64,000 bases of DNA from Streptococcus macedonicus ACA-DC 198 (lineage in GTDB: Bacteria; Bacillota; Bacilli; Lactobacillales; Streptococcaceae). The notes under the pieces were generated by a model, which saw only the letters and a program-made list of their open reading frames with translations, searched no databases and had not been told where the DNA came from. This document shows, piece after piece, positions 1 through 8,378 of the stretch. The stretch spans positions 1,389,501-1,453,500 of the forward strand of contig HE613569.1 of the NCBI GenBank assembly GCA_000283635.1, in the 5' to 3' direction. Position 1 is the stretch's first letter. Each line of letters begins with the position of its first letter. The position numbers were made by a program, and so were the translations under genes.

Positions 1-145
1 CAAATTTAGGATCTCCAGGCCAAGCATATCCCCCAGTTTCCAATTTTTTATAAAACCAAGAATACTTAATCGAATCTTTCTCTTCTTTAGGAATCAAGGA
101 TAACTTTTCTTTATCAAATGTAAAGAAAAATTCATAACCCATCAT
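1..145 (-). CDS. Hypothetical protein, partial (C-terminus outside window)
   Basis: An open frame starts at ATG 145-143 (a second ATG follows at 142-140) and runs off the left edge. It gives at least 48 residues beginning MMGYEFFFTFDKEKLSL and continuing with a lysine- and glutamate-rich stretch, then GGYAWPGDP. An AGGA motif lies 9 nt upstream. It follows the AbiE toxin gene with a 14-nt gap, so it is probably the next gene of the same transcript. I do not recognise the family. Confidence 0.5.
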   Translation of the reverse strand, partial: MMGYEFFFTFDKEKLSLIPKEEKDSIKYSWFYKKLETGGYAWPGDPKF

Positions 146-159
146 CTTCAAAGTTCCTG

Positions 160-1014
160 TCAGCATACACTACTAACTCCTAATTGATTTAAAATAATTG
201 CCACCACTTCTATCGACTCCTCAAAACTAATTTCACTGGCATACCTAAATGATTTTTGATAGCGAGACCAAAGCTGTTTCTGGTAATCAGAGCTGCGGAT
301 TTCCTCTAGTTGACTTTCCCAATTTGTCAAAACATCTAAGCTTTCTCTTTTCTTAGCAGTATTGTTTAGAGCAGTTTTCAATATTGGGATATCAATCTCA
401 TCTTTTCGAAGGTGATATAATGTGAAGAGGTCATAGCGATCACGAGGTCTAGTTGAAGCAGCTCCTCGACGAATAATCGTTTCTATTTTTTCAGCAAGAA
501 CAGTTTCTAAATTATAAGTCCAAACTTCTAGTTTATTCTCTGAAAAAACAGACTGCAATTGATAAGTAATTTCTCGTGGCGTTATCCGATCACCTGTTGT
601 TATATCAATAAAGACAACTTCACGTAGGGTATCGAATGTCGCCTTGAGTTTGAGGGTAAAGCCCCCATATTCATCATCTTGTCGAATTGGCTCTAACATA
701 TCAACTTCAAATTGAAAACCTTCGGAAGGTTGACTTACAATTTCTTTGAAGATTGTTTGAATATTTTCCTCGCTAAGAGGTTGACCTTTCAAAGTAACAT
801 CTAAATCCATAGTTGTTCGTTTATCTAAGCCAATCATCTGTCCGATAAGGAATCCACCTTTCACAATGAAAGAATCTTTATACCGACTTTCGGAGATGAG
901 TTTTAAGATTTTTTCAATCAAATAGTTCTGCTGAACTTGTTGAGCAGGTATCCCTTTTTCTCTTGCGATATTCTTAATTTTCGCTTTGAAACTATTGGCA
1001 TTTGAAAATTTCAC
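160..1014 (-). CDS. abiEii: AbiEii/AbiGii-family nucleotidyltransferase toxin
   Basis: A 284-aa protein of the AbiEii (DUF1814) family, the toxin of type IV toxin-antitoxin systems. The family is a DNA-polymerase-beta-like nucleotidyltransferase whose activity arrests growth and can abort phage infection. Visible hallmarks are VKGGFLIG near residue 52 and the catalytic motif RTTMDLDVTL near residue 67, followed by the conserved FDTLREVVFIDI and DRYDLFTLYHL regions. It starts with GTG inside the stop of the upstream antitoxin gene (GTGA overlap), which implies translational coupling. Carriage on an ICE suggests a dual role in element maintenance and phage exclusion. That role is inferred; the family call is solid. 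Confidence 0.9.
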   Translation of the reverse strand: MKFSNANSFKAKIKNIAREKGIPAQQVQQNYLIEKILKLISESRYKDSFIVKGGFLIGQMIGLDKRTTMDLDVTLKGQPLSEENIQTIFKEIVSQPSEGFQFEVDMLEPIRQDDEYGGFTLKLKATFDTLREVVFIDITTGDRITPREITYQLQSVFSENKLEVWTYNLETVLAEKIETIIRRGAASTRPRDRYDLFTLYHLRKDEIDIPILKTALNNTAKKRESLDVLTNWESQLEEIRSSDYQKQLWSRYQKSFRYASEISFEESIEVVAIILNQLGVSSVC

Positions 1015-1604
1015 GACAAGACCTCCACATAAGATTGTAGCTTTTCAGTGACTTTAAATAGTTGTGCATAGTGGTACAACTTGGCATAATTCACAGCTCC
1101 TTTTTTAAAGTAAGCTTGAAACGCTGGAGCAACGACTTGAACATCAACATGATAAGCTGTTCTCAAACACTCTACCAAAGTTCGTTCCATATCATATACT
1201 GAGATAAACTGTCCAGCCTGTCGCTCTAGTTTTATAATACCGATTTCATGATGATTTCTAGCAACAATCGGCTTAACACCAGCTTCTTTCATTAGCCTCG
1301 TGTTCGTCCCAAAAGGAAAAGTCATTACAGGTTCAAATGGAACAGTAAGGGAAAGGCCATGTAACCAAAGTGCTGTGTCTAAGGAATAAATTCCTTTTGG
1401 AAAACGATACTGTAAACTAAAGAAATCATCAATATAGGTATCAGGCAGATGATAAATCCCTCTTTCAATTGATTCCACTTTACCTTTTGAGACCAATTGA
1501 TTCAGTTGTTGGTAAGAAAAGTTAAGCTCTTCTATATCACGAAAAGTTATAACTCCATGATTTTTTTTTATGTAATTATAGACAGGTTTCTCTAACAAAT
1601 CCAC
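1011..1604 (-). CDS. abiEi: AbiEi antitoxin / autorepressor
   Basis: The cognate antitoxin of the AbiE pair, 197 aa. It has an N-terminal winged-helix region (EKPVYNYIKKNHGVITFRDI, residues about 4-23) and a C-terminal AbiEi_1-like domain (SLDTALWLHGL, VYDMERTLVECLR). In this family the protein represses its own operon by binding inverted repeats. I chose GTG at 1604-1602 because AGGAGG lies 7 nt upstream. The longer frame from 1634 would put the first residues on that Shine-Dalgarno sequence and inside the operator palindrome. It is transcribed before, and overlaps, the toxin gene. Confidence 0.87.
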   Translation of the reverse strand: MDLLEKPVYNYIKKNHGVITFRDIEELNFSYQQLNQLVSKGKVESIERGIYHLPDTYIDDFFSLQYRFPKGIYSLDTALWLHGLSLTVPFEPVMTFPFGTNTRLMKEAGVKPIVARNHHEIGIIKLERQAGQFISVYDMERTLVECLRTAYHVDVQVVAPAFQAYFKKGAVNYAKLYHYAQLFKVTEKLQSYVEVLS

Positions 1605-1621
1605 ATTACCACCTCCTAAAC

Positions 1622-1719
1622 AATATGCTAACATTTCACTACAATGTTAGCATATTATTTAGAAAAAATCAATCACAAATAAAATGATATGCTAACAACT
1701 TAATCTTTTGTTAGCATAT
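1622..1719. promoter_or_regulatory. Twin palindromic operators upstream of abiEi
   Basis: There are two related inverted repeats. Arms 1622-1635 (AATATGCTAACATT) and 1643-1656 form a perfect 14-bp palindrome pair. Arms 1687-1698 (ATATGCTAACAA) and 1708-1719 form a 12-bp pair. Both share the core ATATGCTAACA, are 65 bp apart, and bracket the only space where the abiE promoter can lie. AbiEi proteins are known to bind two such repeats and bend the DNA. Assignment as AbiEi operators follows from position and that precedent. Confidence 0.8.
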
Positions 1720-1725
1720 TGTTTT

Positions 1726-4530
1726 CTATTTCATCGTATAGGCAAAGCTAATCGTACTATCGACTCCTGATAACTTACGGAAAGTATAATTAGGATTGCC
1801 ATTATAGTTGGTCTCTGAGATAAGGAAAGACCCATCTGGGTAAACCTTCTCCACAAACGACACGTGACCGTAAGCGGCAGGTGTTCCATGAGCGCCTCCC
1901 GAGAAGGAAATAATCGCTCCTGCTTTTGGTAGCTTACCTATTTCTCCACCAAGACGTGCTGCTGTTGCCACCCAATCTTGACCATTGCCCATGGTACTAA
2001 TGATTGGAATTTTCTCACCATTTCGGCCTTTGAGTTTCAAGCCCAATTGGTTGATACGAGCGGCAACTCCCCACGTACATTGCCCATAGGCATAACCCAT
2101 ACCGTCACCTCCACCTGGAATGGAGTTGTCATAAAGGTCTCCTCGAACCGCTTCCAGCGCTTTTGGATCACTCTGGGCTGTTCCACCATTTGGTTGGCTA
2201 AAGCCTTTCTCAATTTGGTAATACCACTCTGTAGCTCTCGTTTGACGTTCTAAGAGCTTATCACCACTATTTCCTTCCCAATAAATGAGAAAGAGTTGGG
2301 CAAGACTGGCTGGGCTTCCTGAGTTTTTGAAAAAGTCTTTTAACCAGTTGGTATAGTAAGGATTGTCCCCATGGAGCATGAAATCCAGTTGTAAGCCTAA
2401 GTCATACCACTTCTGGTTTTTCCCTTTGGCATACTCTAATAATAAGGTATGTCTGCGTGACCCATCTGCTGTATCTGTCCACTGCCCTAAGCCTAAGCCA
2501 CGTCTTAGAATATTGGGGTACCTGCCATTATAGATAGCTGGACCATTTAGAGACAACCAGCCCTCATCGTCCCAAGAACTGGTACTTGCCCCAACAGGAG
2601 GTGATAAGTAGTCTCCTTCAGCTCGTTTAGGATTGATAGAGGATTCTACTGACCAGTTTCCTAAAATTGCCGCAATGGCTTGATTGGTCGCTCCTTGGCT
2701 CTTCAAATACTCATAGATAGCTTTGGCTCTCGCAAACTCATCGCCTCCAAATTGACCAATGGTAGGTAGAATGGTCGTTTGGAGTTGAATGACTTTAGGA
2801 AAGTAAAAGGCTGGATTGACGTAAACCAGTTTCTCTGAATCATCGTCAACCTTTTGATAGGTCACATTAAGACCAGCACCATCCTTAGTTTGACCAATCA
2901 CTTCCCCTGCTTGGACTTTCTGACCGTCTGTCACTCGACCAGTATGGATATTAAACAAGGTTAATTGTGACTTGTTTAGTCCCTTACCTGACGTGATGAT
3001 AATGTTCTCTCCATCTAGAGAAACCTTACCATCCATAGGAGCCACAATCACTTGATTTTCTTTAGCTTCTAGAATGATATGGTGATGAAGGGTTGGCTTG
3101 TCATCAATCACCTCATAACCATAACGAACTGTCATGGTAAGCGCGTCATCTTCAGTCTGATTTTGGAAAGGATTATCCAATTCTTGGAGGGCAAGGTAGG
3201 TGCCTTCCTCACTTAATTCCTTTAAGTCTTCTCTATCCTCATCAGAGAGTTTGTAGGCAGGCTCCTTGGTCAACTCAAGCATGGATTTTAAAGAATCCCC
3301 ACCGTTTAAGTCCTGCCAAAGCTGACTGAGATAGGCTTGATAAGTTTTATCCCCTTCTTCCATGACCTCATCTAAAGAATAATCTTGATACTTGAGATTC
3401 ATAAAGCCCATGACGTCATCAATCTTGGTGTAGTAGGTAATGCCAGTGGGATTGGTTCGGGTGTTTTCCGCATCTTCCCACGTCATGTGCGTATAGGCTT
3501 TTGTCAGTTCACTCTCATCCTGTTGAATGAGAGTTGTTCCTGAAATTCCTATAACAAAACTCATCATCAAAAGCAAGAAAAACAAGAGACCTGACACGAC
3601 CCAAGTCATAGGATTAAGGGCAATCGATGAAAAGAAGGTCAGGCTATTCTTAATCGCTTGAATAACCCCTCTGAGTCCTGACACACTGTGCCTTCTGGCT
3701 TGCTTGAGAAAGGTGTGATATCGCCTTTTGGGCTTTAAAGGCTTCTGACGGGTGAACCCTCTCCCCTTTTTAAAGTTCTGATACCGCTCCTTACTATGAG
3801 CGGCTTTCGTCTTAGTAAACCGAAGACCTGTCTGCCCACTTTTGACAAGGAGTTTTCCTGACTGATAAGTAAATCTCCCATAGCGTCTTCCTTTAATCAC
3901 AGACTCTTTTAGGGTTCTAATTCCCTCCAAGTCATCATCTTGAGCGATTACATCAAGTGATTCTGAAGTGACATAGCGTAACCCTCGTTTGACCTTGGTC
4001 GAGGGTTTCTTAAACTGATGTGCTTTTTTCAGTTGTTTCACGTCACGCTTAGCTGATTTCACCTCTTTTTCTGCCTGAAGGCGTTCAAGAGATTTTTCTT
4101 TTTGAAACTGAAACCGTGACGTTTTTGATTCTGTGGGCTTTTTCTGATCGGTAAACTTAGAGGTAACAGCCTCCTCTTTTTCGGCTATCTTGACCTCTGC
4201 CAAGTGTTTTCTCGCAACTGCTAGGCGCTGTTTAGCTTGAGGAAGCCGATACTTCTTAATTTCCTTACTTTTTAGCCATCTGGGAGACACATAGGCAATC
4301 GCTTCCTTAAAGGTATCTGTCGCTAGGTCTTTTTCCTCCTGATAGGTTTGTTTCAGAGACTGACGTTGTTCCCTTGTTTCAGCTTTCTCAGCTCGACGCA
4401 TGATAAAGCGTCGTTTAGAAAGTGAGCGTTTTAACCCCTTCTTCTCCCTGCGGTAATGGATACGGCTAGCCTTTAAACTACTCTGAAAGGTTTTACGGGC
4501 AACCTTGACCTTCTGTTGCTCTCTTGTCAT
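1726..4530 (-). CDS. Conjugation-associated peptidoglycan hydrolase (VirB1-like; lysozyme and CHAP domains)
   Basis: A 934-aa membrane-anchored wall hydrolase that would open peptidoglycan for the conjugation channel. The first 290 or so residues are highly basic and helical. One membrane segment follows (WVVSGLLFFLLLMMSFVIGI, about 310-330). A region resembling an M23/lysostaphin lid (APMDGKVSLDGENIIITSG, then GEVIGQTKDGAG) lies near residues 490-560 but lacks the zinc-binding HxxxD and HxH pattern. Next comes a phage-tail-lysozyme domain (AKAIYEYLKSQGATNQAIAA, LGNWSVESSINP). A C-terminal CHAP amidase/endopeptidase domain has the catalytic-type motif YGQCTWGVAAR and a later GHVSFVEKV. The start overlaps the virB4 stop by ATGA, and it is the last gene of the secretion operon. 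Confidence 0.86.
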   Translation of the reverse strand: MTREQQKVKVARKTFQSSLKASRIHYRREKKGLKRSLSKRRFIMRRAEKAETREQRQSLKQTYQEEKDLATDTFKEAIAYVSPRWLKSKEIKKYRLPQAKQRLAVARKHLAEVKIAEKEEAVTSKFTDQKKPTESKTSRFQFQKEKSLERLQAEKEVKSAKRDVKQLKKAHQFKKPSTKVKRGLRYVTSESLDVIAQDDDLEGIRTLKESVIKGRRYGRFTYQSGKLLVKSGQTGLRFTKTKAAHSKERYQNFKKGRGFTRQKPLKPKRRYHTFLKQARRHSVSGLRGVIQAIKNSLTFFSSIALNPMTWVVSGLLFFLLLMMSFVIGISGTTLIQQDESELTKAYTHMTWEDAENTRTNPTGITYYTKIDDVMGFMNLKYQDYSLDEVMEEGDKTYQAYLSQLWQDLNGGDSLKSMLELTKEPAYKLSDEDREDLKELSEEGTYLALQELDNPFQNQTEDDALTMTVRYGYEVIDDKPTLHHHIILEAKENQVIVAPMDGKVSLDGENIIITSGKGLNKSQLTLFNIHTGRVTDGQKVQAGEVIGQTKDGAGLNVTYQKVDDDSEKLVYVNPAFYFPKVIQLQTTILPTIGQFGGDEFARAKAIYEYLKSQGATNQAIAAILGNWSVESSINPKRAEGDYLSPPVGASTSSWDDEGWLSLNGPAIYNGRYPNILRRGLGLGQWTDTADGSRRHTLLLEYAKGKNQKWYDLGLQLDFMLHGDNPYYTNWLKDFFKNSGSPASLAQLFLIYWEGNSGDKLLERQTRATEWYYQIEKGFSQPNGGTAQSDPKALEAVRGDLYDNSIPGGGDGMGYAYGQCTWGVAARINQLGLKLKGRNGEKIPIISTMGNGQDWVATAARLGGEIGKLPKAGAIISFSGGAHGTPAAYGHVSFVEKVYPDGSFLISETNYNGNPNYTFRKLSGVDSTISFAYTMK

Positions 4531-6875
4531 GATTCACCCCTCATCTTTTCTGGATCGGTACTCATGATGTCAAAGAGTTGAGTTTGAAGTGGGATTTTAT
4601 TTCTAAAGGGAACAACCGTTGAGCCTGCCTTAATCAATCCAGCTCCCTTTTCTGGGTTAACCAAGTATTTCTCAAGCTCCTTAGATAAGCCCAAGAGATG
4701 GACCAACTCTTCTCGGTCACTCTTAGCTTGTTTTAGAAGTATCATGAACTCGCTATTAGCGATAATACGTCTCCCGTTGGCATCAAGAAGTAAGGTTTCC
4801 ACGTTCTGGGTAATGCCTGTTGGAATGGCCCCATACTTACGAACACGACTCCAGAGCTTGAAGAAGAAGTCAGAAGCGTACTTATCCAACAAGAGAAGCT
4901 GCATTTCATCAAAGTAAATCCAGGTCTTCTTGCCACGTTTTTGGTTTTTAACCACACGGTTCCAAATCTGGTCAAAAATCACCATGAGGGCAATCTGCTT
5001 CAACTCATCCCCTAACTTTTTGACATTGTAAATGAGGAAATGGCTATCCGTTTTAATATTAGTACGGTGTGAGAAAATATCGAGTGACCCTTCCACATAA
5101 AGCTCCATATCAAGGGCTAAGTCTTTGGCTTCTTGTTCAGGTTGTTTAGAGAGAACAAAGACCCATTCCACGAGAGATGGTGTCTCAAAATGCTTATAGG
5201 TCAACCGTGTCACACGGTCAATCAATGACTTTTCTCGACCATCCATTTTTCGGTCTAAGAGTTTCCCAATCCAAGAGAGAAGAAATTCAGATTTGACCTT
5301 AATAGGGTCTTCATCCATATTGTCATCGGATAAGTCTAAAACGTTTAAGAAAGTCGTAGAGTCAGGCGCAATATCAATGCTTTCCCCACCAAAGGCTTGA
5401 CCAATGATACTGTACTCATTTTCAGGGTCTACAATGATGATTTCGGTATTACTCTCTTCTTCTTTTAACTTGGTTGAGATGATTTCATGCTTAGTCGCCA
5501 TCCCTTTACCAGCACCTGATGTCCCTAGAATCAAGCCTGATGGGGTATTGAGTTTACCACGGTCAATAGTAATAATGTTACTTGAAATCTGGTTTATCCC
5601 ATAGAATTTCCCTCCCTTATCTTGTAGGTCAACAGAGGTCCAGGGGGAATTAACGGCAATATTTGAGGTCAAAAGAGACCGAGACACACCATCAAGGTAG
5701 TTCTTGCCAAATGGCAATAAGCTATTAAAGGCAGCTTCTTGCATATAGGTCAGATTATCAATCACAAGATCATTAGAACCTGCCACTTGTTTGATAATGT
5801 CAAGGGAGTGCTTCAATTGGTCTTCGTCATCCGCAAAGACCCCAATCACAAAGAGGGTATCAAAGAGCTTATCGCCTGTTTGCGTCATGGTTTTAATCAG
5901 CTCATCGGCTTCATCGATGTTACTTTCTAGAACCTGACTAACCTTTTCAAGATATACGCCAGATCGTGCCATCTTTTGTTGTTCCCCAATTTTTTGCGAT
6001 TCCATCAAAGTCTTCTTAGTGCGGAGCTTGGTCATGGCTTCTGACTTGGCTGACCCTTTAGCATGAAGACTAATCATCACTTCTAAATCCGACTGCATGA
6101 GTTCTCGTAAGAACTTATCCCCCAACTCCATCCCATAGTCACGAACATAGACAATCTGAAGCAGTTTATCATCCATTTCAATATGATTTTTGTGCTTAAA
6201 GGACAGACTGGTTGGGGCAATAAAGTGCTTAGTTGTTTGTCCTGAACGCACCAGGTCTTGATAGGTAAAGGGCAAATGATTTTCCCCTCGCAACATATCA
6301 GCCAAGTGATTCACACGGCTTTCTCCACTGAGGAGGGTAAAGTTCGCATCAATTTCAGAAAAACCACTCTTGAAGTATTCCCCAATCTGAGACAGGGAGC
6401 GATAAGCGAGTTTCGGATTTTGGTCTGACTTCCCAAAAGAAATGAGCTTAACCGCTGAAAAGTTATTTTCTCCAGCTTCAAGGTTATTTTCCATGATACG
6501 ATTGAGTTCTTCACGATAGGTATCATACCCATCCTCATGAAAAGGATACAAGACACCCTTTCTAAACTTATCCAAGTTGACCCTCTGGTTAAAAATAGTA
6601 AGTTGGAAATTGGTCTTGTCATCCAAACTGTTAATCAAGTCCGAATAGGTTTCCATAATGGCTCCCTTATCCTCCAAACCAACCGTTTGGTAGTTGACAT
6701 CTCCTAAAAAATAGGACTGGGAAAAATAATCTGGGGTGACTTGCATGAGACCACTAGGAAAAAGGCATTGGTAAAGAAGCGTATTAACAGTTGTTGGTAG
6801 CACTTCTTTTGATTTACGTGTCTTCTTGTGCTTAGAAGAGGTCTTTGGTTTCATTGAGCGATTTGTTTTTTTCAT
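4527..6875 (-). CDS. virB4: VirB4-family conjugation ATPase
   Basis: The 782-aa secretion ATPase of the type IV system. Walker A is LILGTSGAGKG near residue 450 and the Walker B-like KTWIYFDEMQLLL lies near residue 655. The N-terminal half carries the CagE/TrbE/VirB4 domain. The family energises assembly of the conjugation apparatus at the inner face of the membrane. The start ATG has AGGA 8 nt upstream and overlaps the end of the PrgI-like gene by 44 nt; the end overlaps the VirB1-like gene by ATGA. Length is typical for Gram-positive VirB4 (TraE/ConE-like) proteins. Confidence 0.93.
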   Translation of the reverse strand: MKKTNRSMKPKTSSKHKKTRKSKEVLPTTVNTLLYQCLFPSGLMQVTPDYFSQSYFLGDVNYQTVGLEDKGAIMETYSDLINSLDDKTNFQLTIFNQRVNLDKFRKGVLYPFHEDGYDTYREELNRIMENNLEAGENNFSAVKLISFGKSDQNPKLAYRSLSQIGEYFKSGFSEIDANFTLLSGESRVNHLADMLRGENHLPFTYQDLVRSGQTTKHFIAPTSLSFKHKNHIEMDDKLLQIVYVRDYGMELGDKFLRELMQSDLEVMISLHAKGSAKSEAMTKLRTKKTLMESQKIGEQQKMARSGVYLEKVSQVLESNIDEADELIKTMTQTGDKLFDTLFVIGVFADDEDQLKHSLDIIKQVAGSNDLVIDNLTYMQEAAFNSLLPFGKNYLDGVSRSLLTSNIAVNSPWTSVDLQDKGGKFYGINQISSNIITIDRGKLNTPSGLILGTSGAGKGMATKHEIISTKLKEEESNTEIIIVDPENEYSIIGQAFGGESIDIAPDSTTFLNVLDLSDDNMDEDPIKVKSEFLLSWIGKLLDRKMDGREKSLIDRVTRLTYKHFETPSLVEWVFVLSKQPEQEAKDLALDMELYVEGSLDIFSHRTNIKTDSHFLIYNVKKLGDELKQIALMVIFDQIWNRVVKNQKRGKKTWIYFDEMQLLLLDKYASDFFFKLWSRVRKYGAIPTGITQNVETLLLDANGRRIIANSEFMILLKQAKSDREELVHLLGLSKELEKYLVNPEKGAGLIKAGSTVVPFRNKIPLQTQLFDIMSTDPEKMRGES

Positions 6876-7185
6876 TGCGTATTCCTTTCTGTCCAGTTAG
6901 TGTACGGTCTGGTATGGTCATTTCATAATGCCATCGATAATTAAGATAGGTTTCAAAAGGTAAGTCATTAGGGCGATAGACCCCAAATAACATGAGGGGA
7001 ATGGTAAAGGTAAAGATAAGACCATAGACAAACCAATCCCCAAATTGCCAATAAAAGAGGTTTAATCCTAAAATCAGGATGGTAATGGCAATGGCTGGCA
7101 AGACAAAGATGACTTGTCGTGTGGTAAAGCCTAGCCAAGCCCTATGTTGGACTTTTGTGATGTCCTTAAAAACACGTGTATTCAT
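6832..7185 (-). CDS. PrgI-family (VirB3-like) membrane protein
   Basis: A 117-aa PrgI-family protein. It begins MNTRVFKDITKVQHRAWLGF, then has two close membrane spans (VIFVLPAIAITILILGLNLF and WFVYGLIFTFTIPLMLFGVY), then a conserved tail RPNDLPFETYLNYRWHY. PrgI proteins take the VirB3 position, next to VirB4, in Gram-positive type IV systems. I chose the start at 7185 because GGAG lies 5 nt upstream and the family begins at this point; an upstream in-frame ATG at 7212 has no good ribosome site. Confidence 0.82.
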   Translation of the reverse strand: MNTRVFKDITKVQHRAWLGFTTRQVIFVLPAIAITILILGLNLFYWQFGDWFVYGLIFTFTIPLMLFGVYRPNDLPFETYLNYRWHYEMTIPDRTLTGQKGIRNEKNKSLNETKDLF

Positions 7186-7247
7186 AAGACTCCAATCTAA
7201 GATGAGTATCAAAAAAAGATTGGGAGGAACGTCCTTCCCAATCCTCC

Positions 7248-8102
7248 TTACATGCCTAGGATACTTCTGGCAGTCCGTTGACTGCCCACCAAGGCAATGA
7301 TCAATAAAATAGCCTGGACTAAACCACCAAAGGCAGTCGCTAGCGTCTCCATCACTCCCGCACCATTTGAGAGTGCTAATTTCCCAGCTGATTCAAAAAG
7401 GGGAACAAGGGAGATGATTAAGAAAATCAAGACCCCTTGAAGGGCATAGACCATGATATTTTTCAGGTAGCCAATCCCAACGCTTCGCCAGTCATCACTA
7501 AGGAAAGTCGGAATCGTTAAAGGTGCAAAAGGAATCATGAGATAGAGTTGGATAAAGCGAATGGTAATGAGGAGATTCACCACCATCACACTAACCAATC
7601 GCACTAACCATATCAGAATGGCAAAAAATCCTACAATGAGTTTTCCAATAATTCCTGACCCTTTAAGTCCTGAAATGGTCTCATAAGTCGTTCCCCCATG
7701 AGAAACGACACCAGCTACACCTTCAATGATGTGAGAAGCAACGGCTAAAATGGCTTCCACAATAACGGTGGTGTTTGTAATGACCACAGCCACCATAATA
7801 TAAGAGACAATCATAGGAGCAATAGCTTCAAAGGTCATAGCACCACCTGAGTTGGCGATTTTCTTAGCCATCTTCGAGAACTCAAGGACTAAAACGACTG
7901 CTAAAATAGCCACTCCCAAGGGCTGCATCACTCCTTTTGTGATAGCTGACATATAAGACCACACGGTTGGGTTATAATCCGCAAGGGATTTGACCAAGTT
8001 GGCCGTCGATTCCAAGTCCACGTTAAAACCTTCAAAAAGGCTATCGCTTGAAATTTTCTCCGAGGCTAGAAAGGCAAAAGCTGAAAGTAATGTGTTGTTC
8101 AT
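7248..8102 (-). CDS. VirB6/TrbL-like polytopic conjugation membrane protein
   Basis: A 284-aa protein with about six hydrophobic segments, for example LGVAILAVVLVLEF, IVSYIMVAVVITNTTVIVEA, LIVGFFAILIWLVRLVSVMV and VYALQGVLIFLIISLVPLF. It lies between the VirB2-like and PrgI genes, the place of the VirB6-type channel subunit in streptococcal ICEs. I prefer the ATG at 8102, with AGGAGG upstream, over the ATG at 8156 because the longer form would begin inside the preceding gene. Sequence identity within this family is usually low, so the call leans on topology and context. Confidence 0.8.
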   Translation of the reverse strand: MNNTLLSAFAFLASEKISSDSLFEGFNVDLESTANLVKSLADYNPTVWSYMSAITKGVMQPLGVAILAVVLVLEFSKMAKKIANSGGAMTFEAIAPMIVSYIMVAVVITNTTVIVEAILAVASHIIEGVAGVVSHGGTTYETISGLKGSGIIGKLIVGFFAILIWLVRLVSVMVVNLLITIRFIQLYLMIPFAPLTIPTFLSDDWRSVGIGYLKNIMVYALQGVLIFLIISLVPLFESAGKLALSNGAGVMETLATAFGGLVQAILLIIALVGSQRTARSILGM

Positions 8103-8118
8103 GTCATACCTAGCCCTC

Positions 8119-8361
8119 CTAAATGGTAATTTGAGTGATAAAGGCACCTGCGGCACCTACCATAACACCACCCACAATTTCTAAGATGGCATTGCGGACA
8201 CCAGGTCCACCATCTTTGATATTGGTTGACAGGTTAATAATGCCCATGACGACAAGAAAGGCGCCTGTCGCAACCATTCCTTTTTGTAAGAGCGCCATGG
8301 CTTGTGCAAACATGGAACTAGCGTCCACGCCATAAACAAAGCCTGTAAATTTTTGGTTCAT
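8119..8361 (-). CDS. Small membrane protein, VirB2-pilin-like
   Basis: An 80-aa protein with two hydrophobic helices (MFAQAMALLQKGMVATGAFLVV and the glycine-rich VGGVMVGAAGAFITQITI, each read with its flanks) separated by a short polar loop DGGPGVRN. GAGG lies 7 nt before the ATG. Such a small two-span protein directly before the VirB6-like gene is the usual position of the VirB2/TrbC pilin-like subunit in Gram-positive type IV systems. There is no obvious cleavable signal peptide. The function is inferred from topology and position. Confidence 0.7.
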   Translation of the reverse strand: MNQKFTGFVYGVDASSMFAQAMALLQKGMVATGAFLVVMGIINLSTNIKDGGPGVRNAILEIVGGVMVGAAGAFITQITI

Positions 8362-8378
8362 ACGATTCCTCTTTTCTA

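Noticed and set aside
1605..1634. ATG 1634 as start of abiEi
   Set aside because: The first ten codons would cover the Shine-Dalgarno sequence and part of the operator palindrome; GTG 1604 is well spaced.
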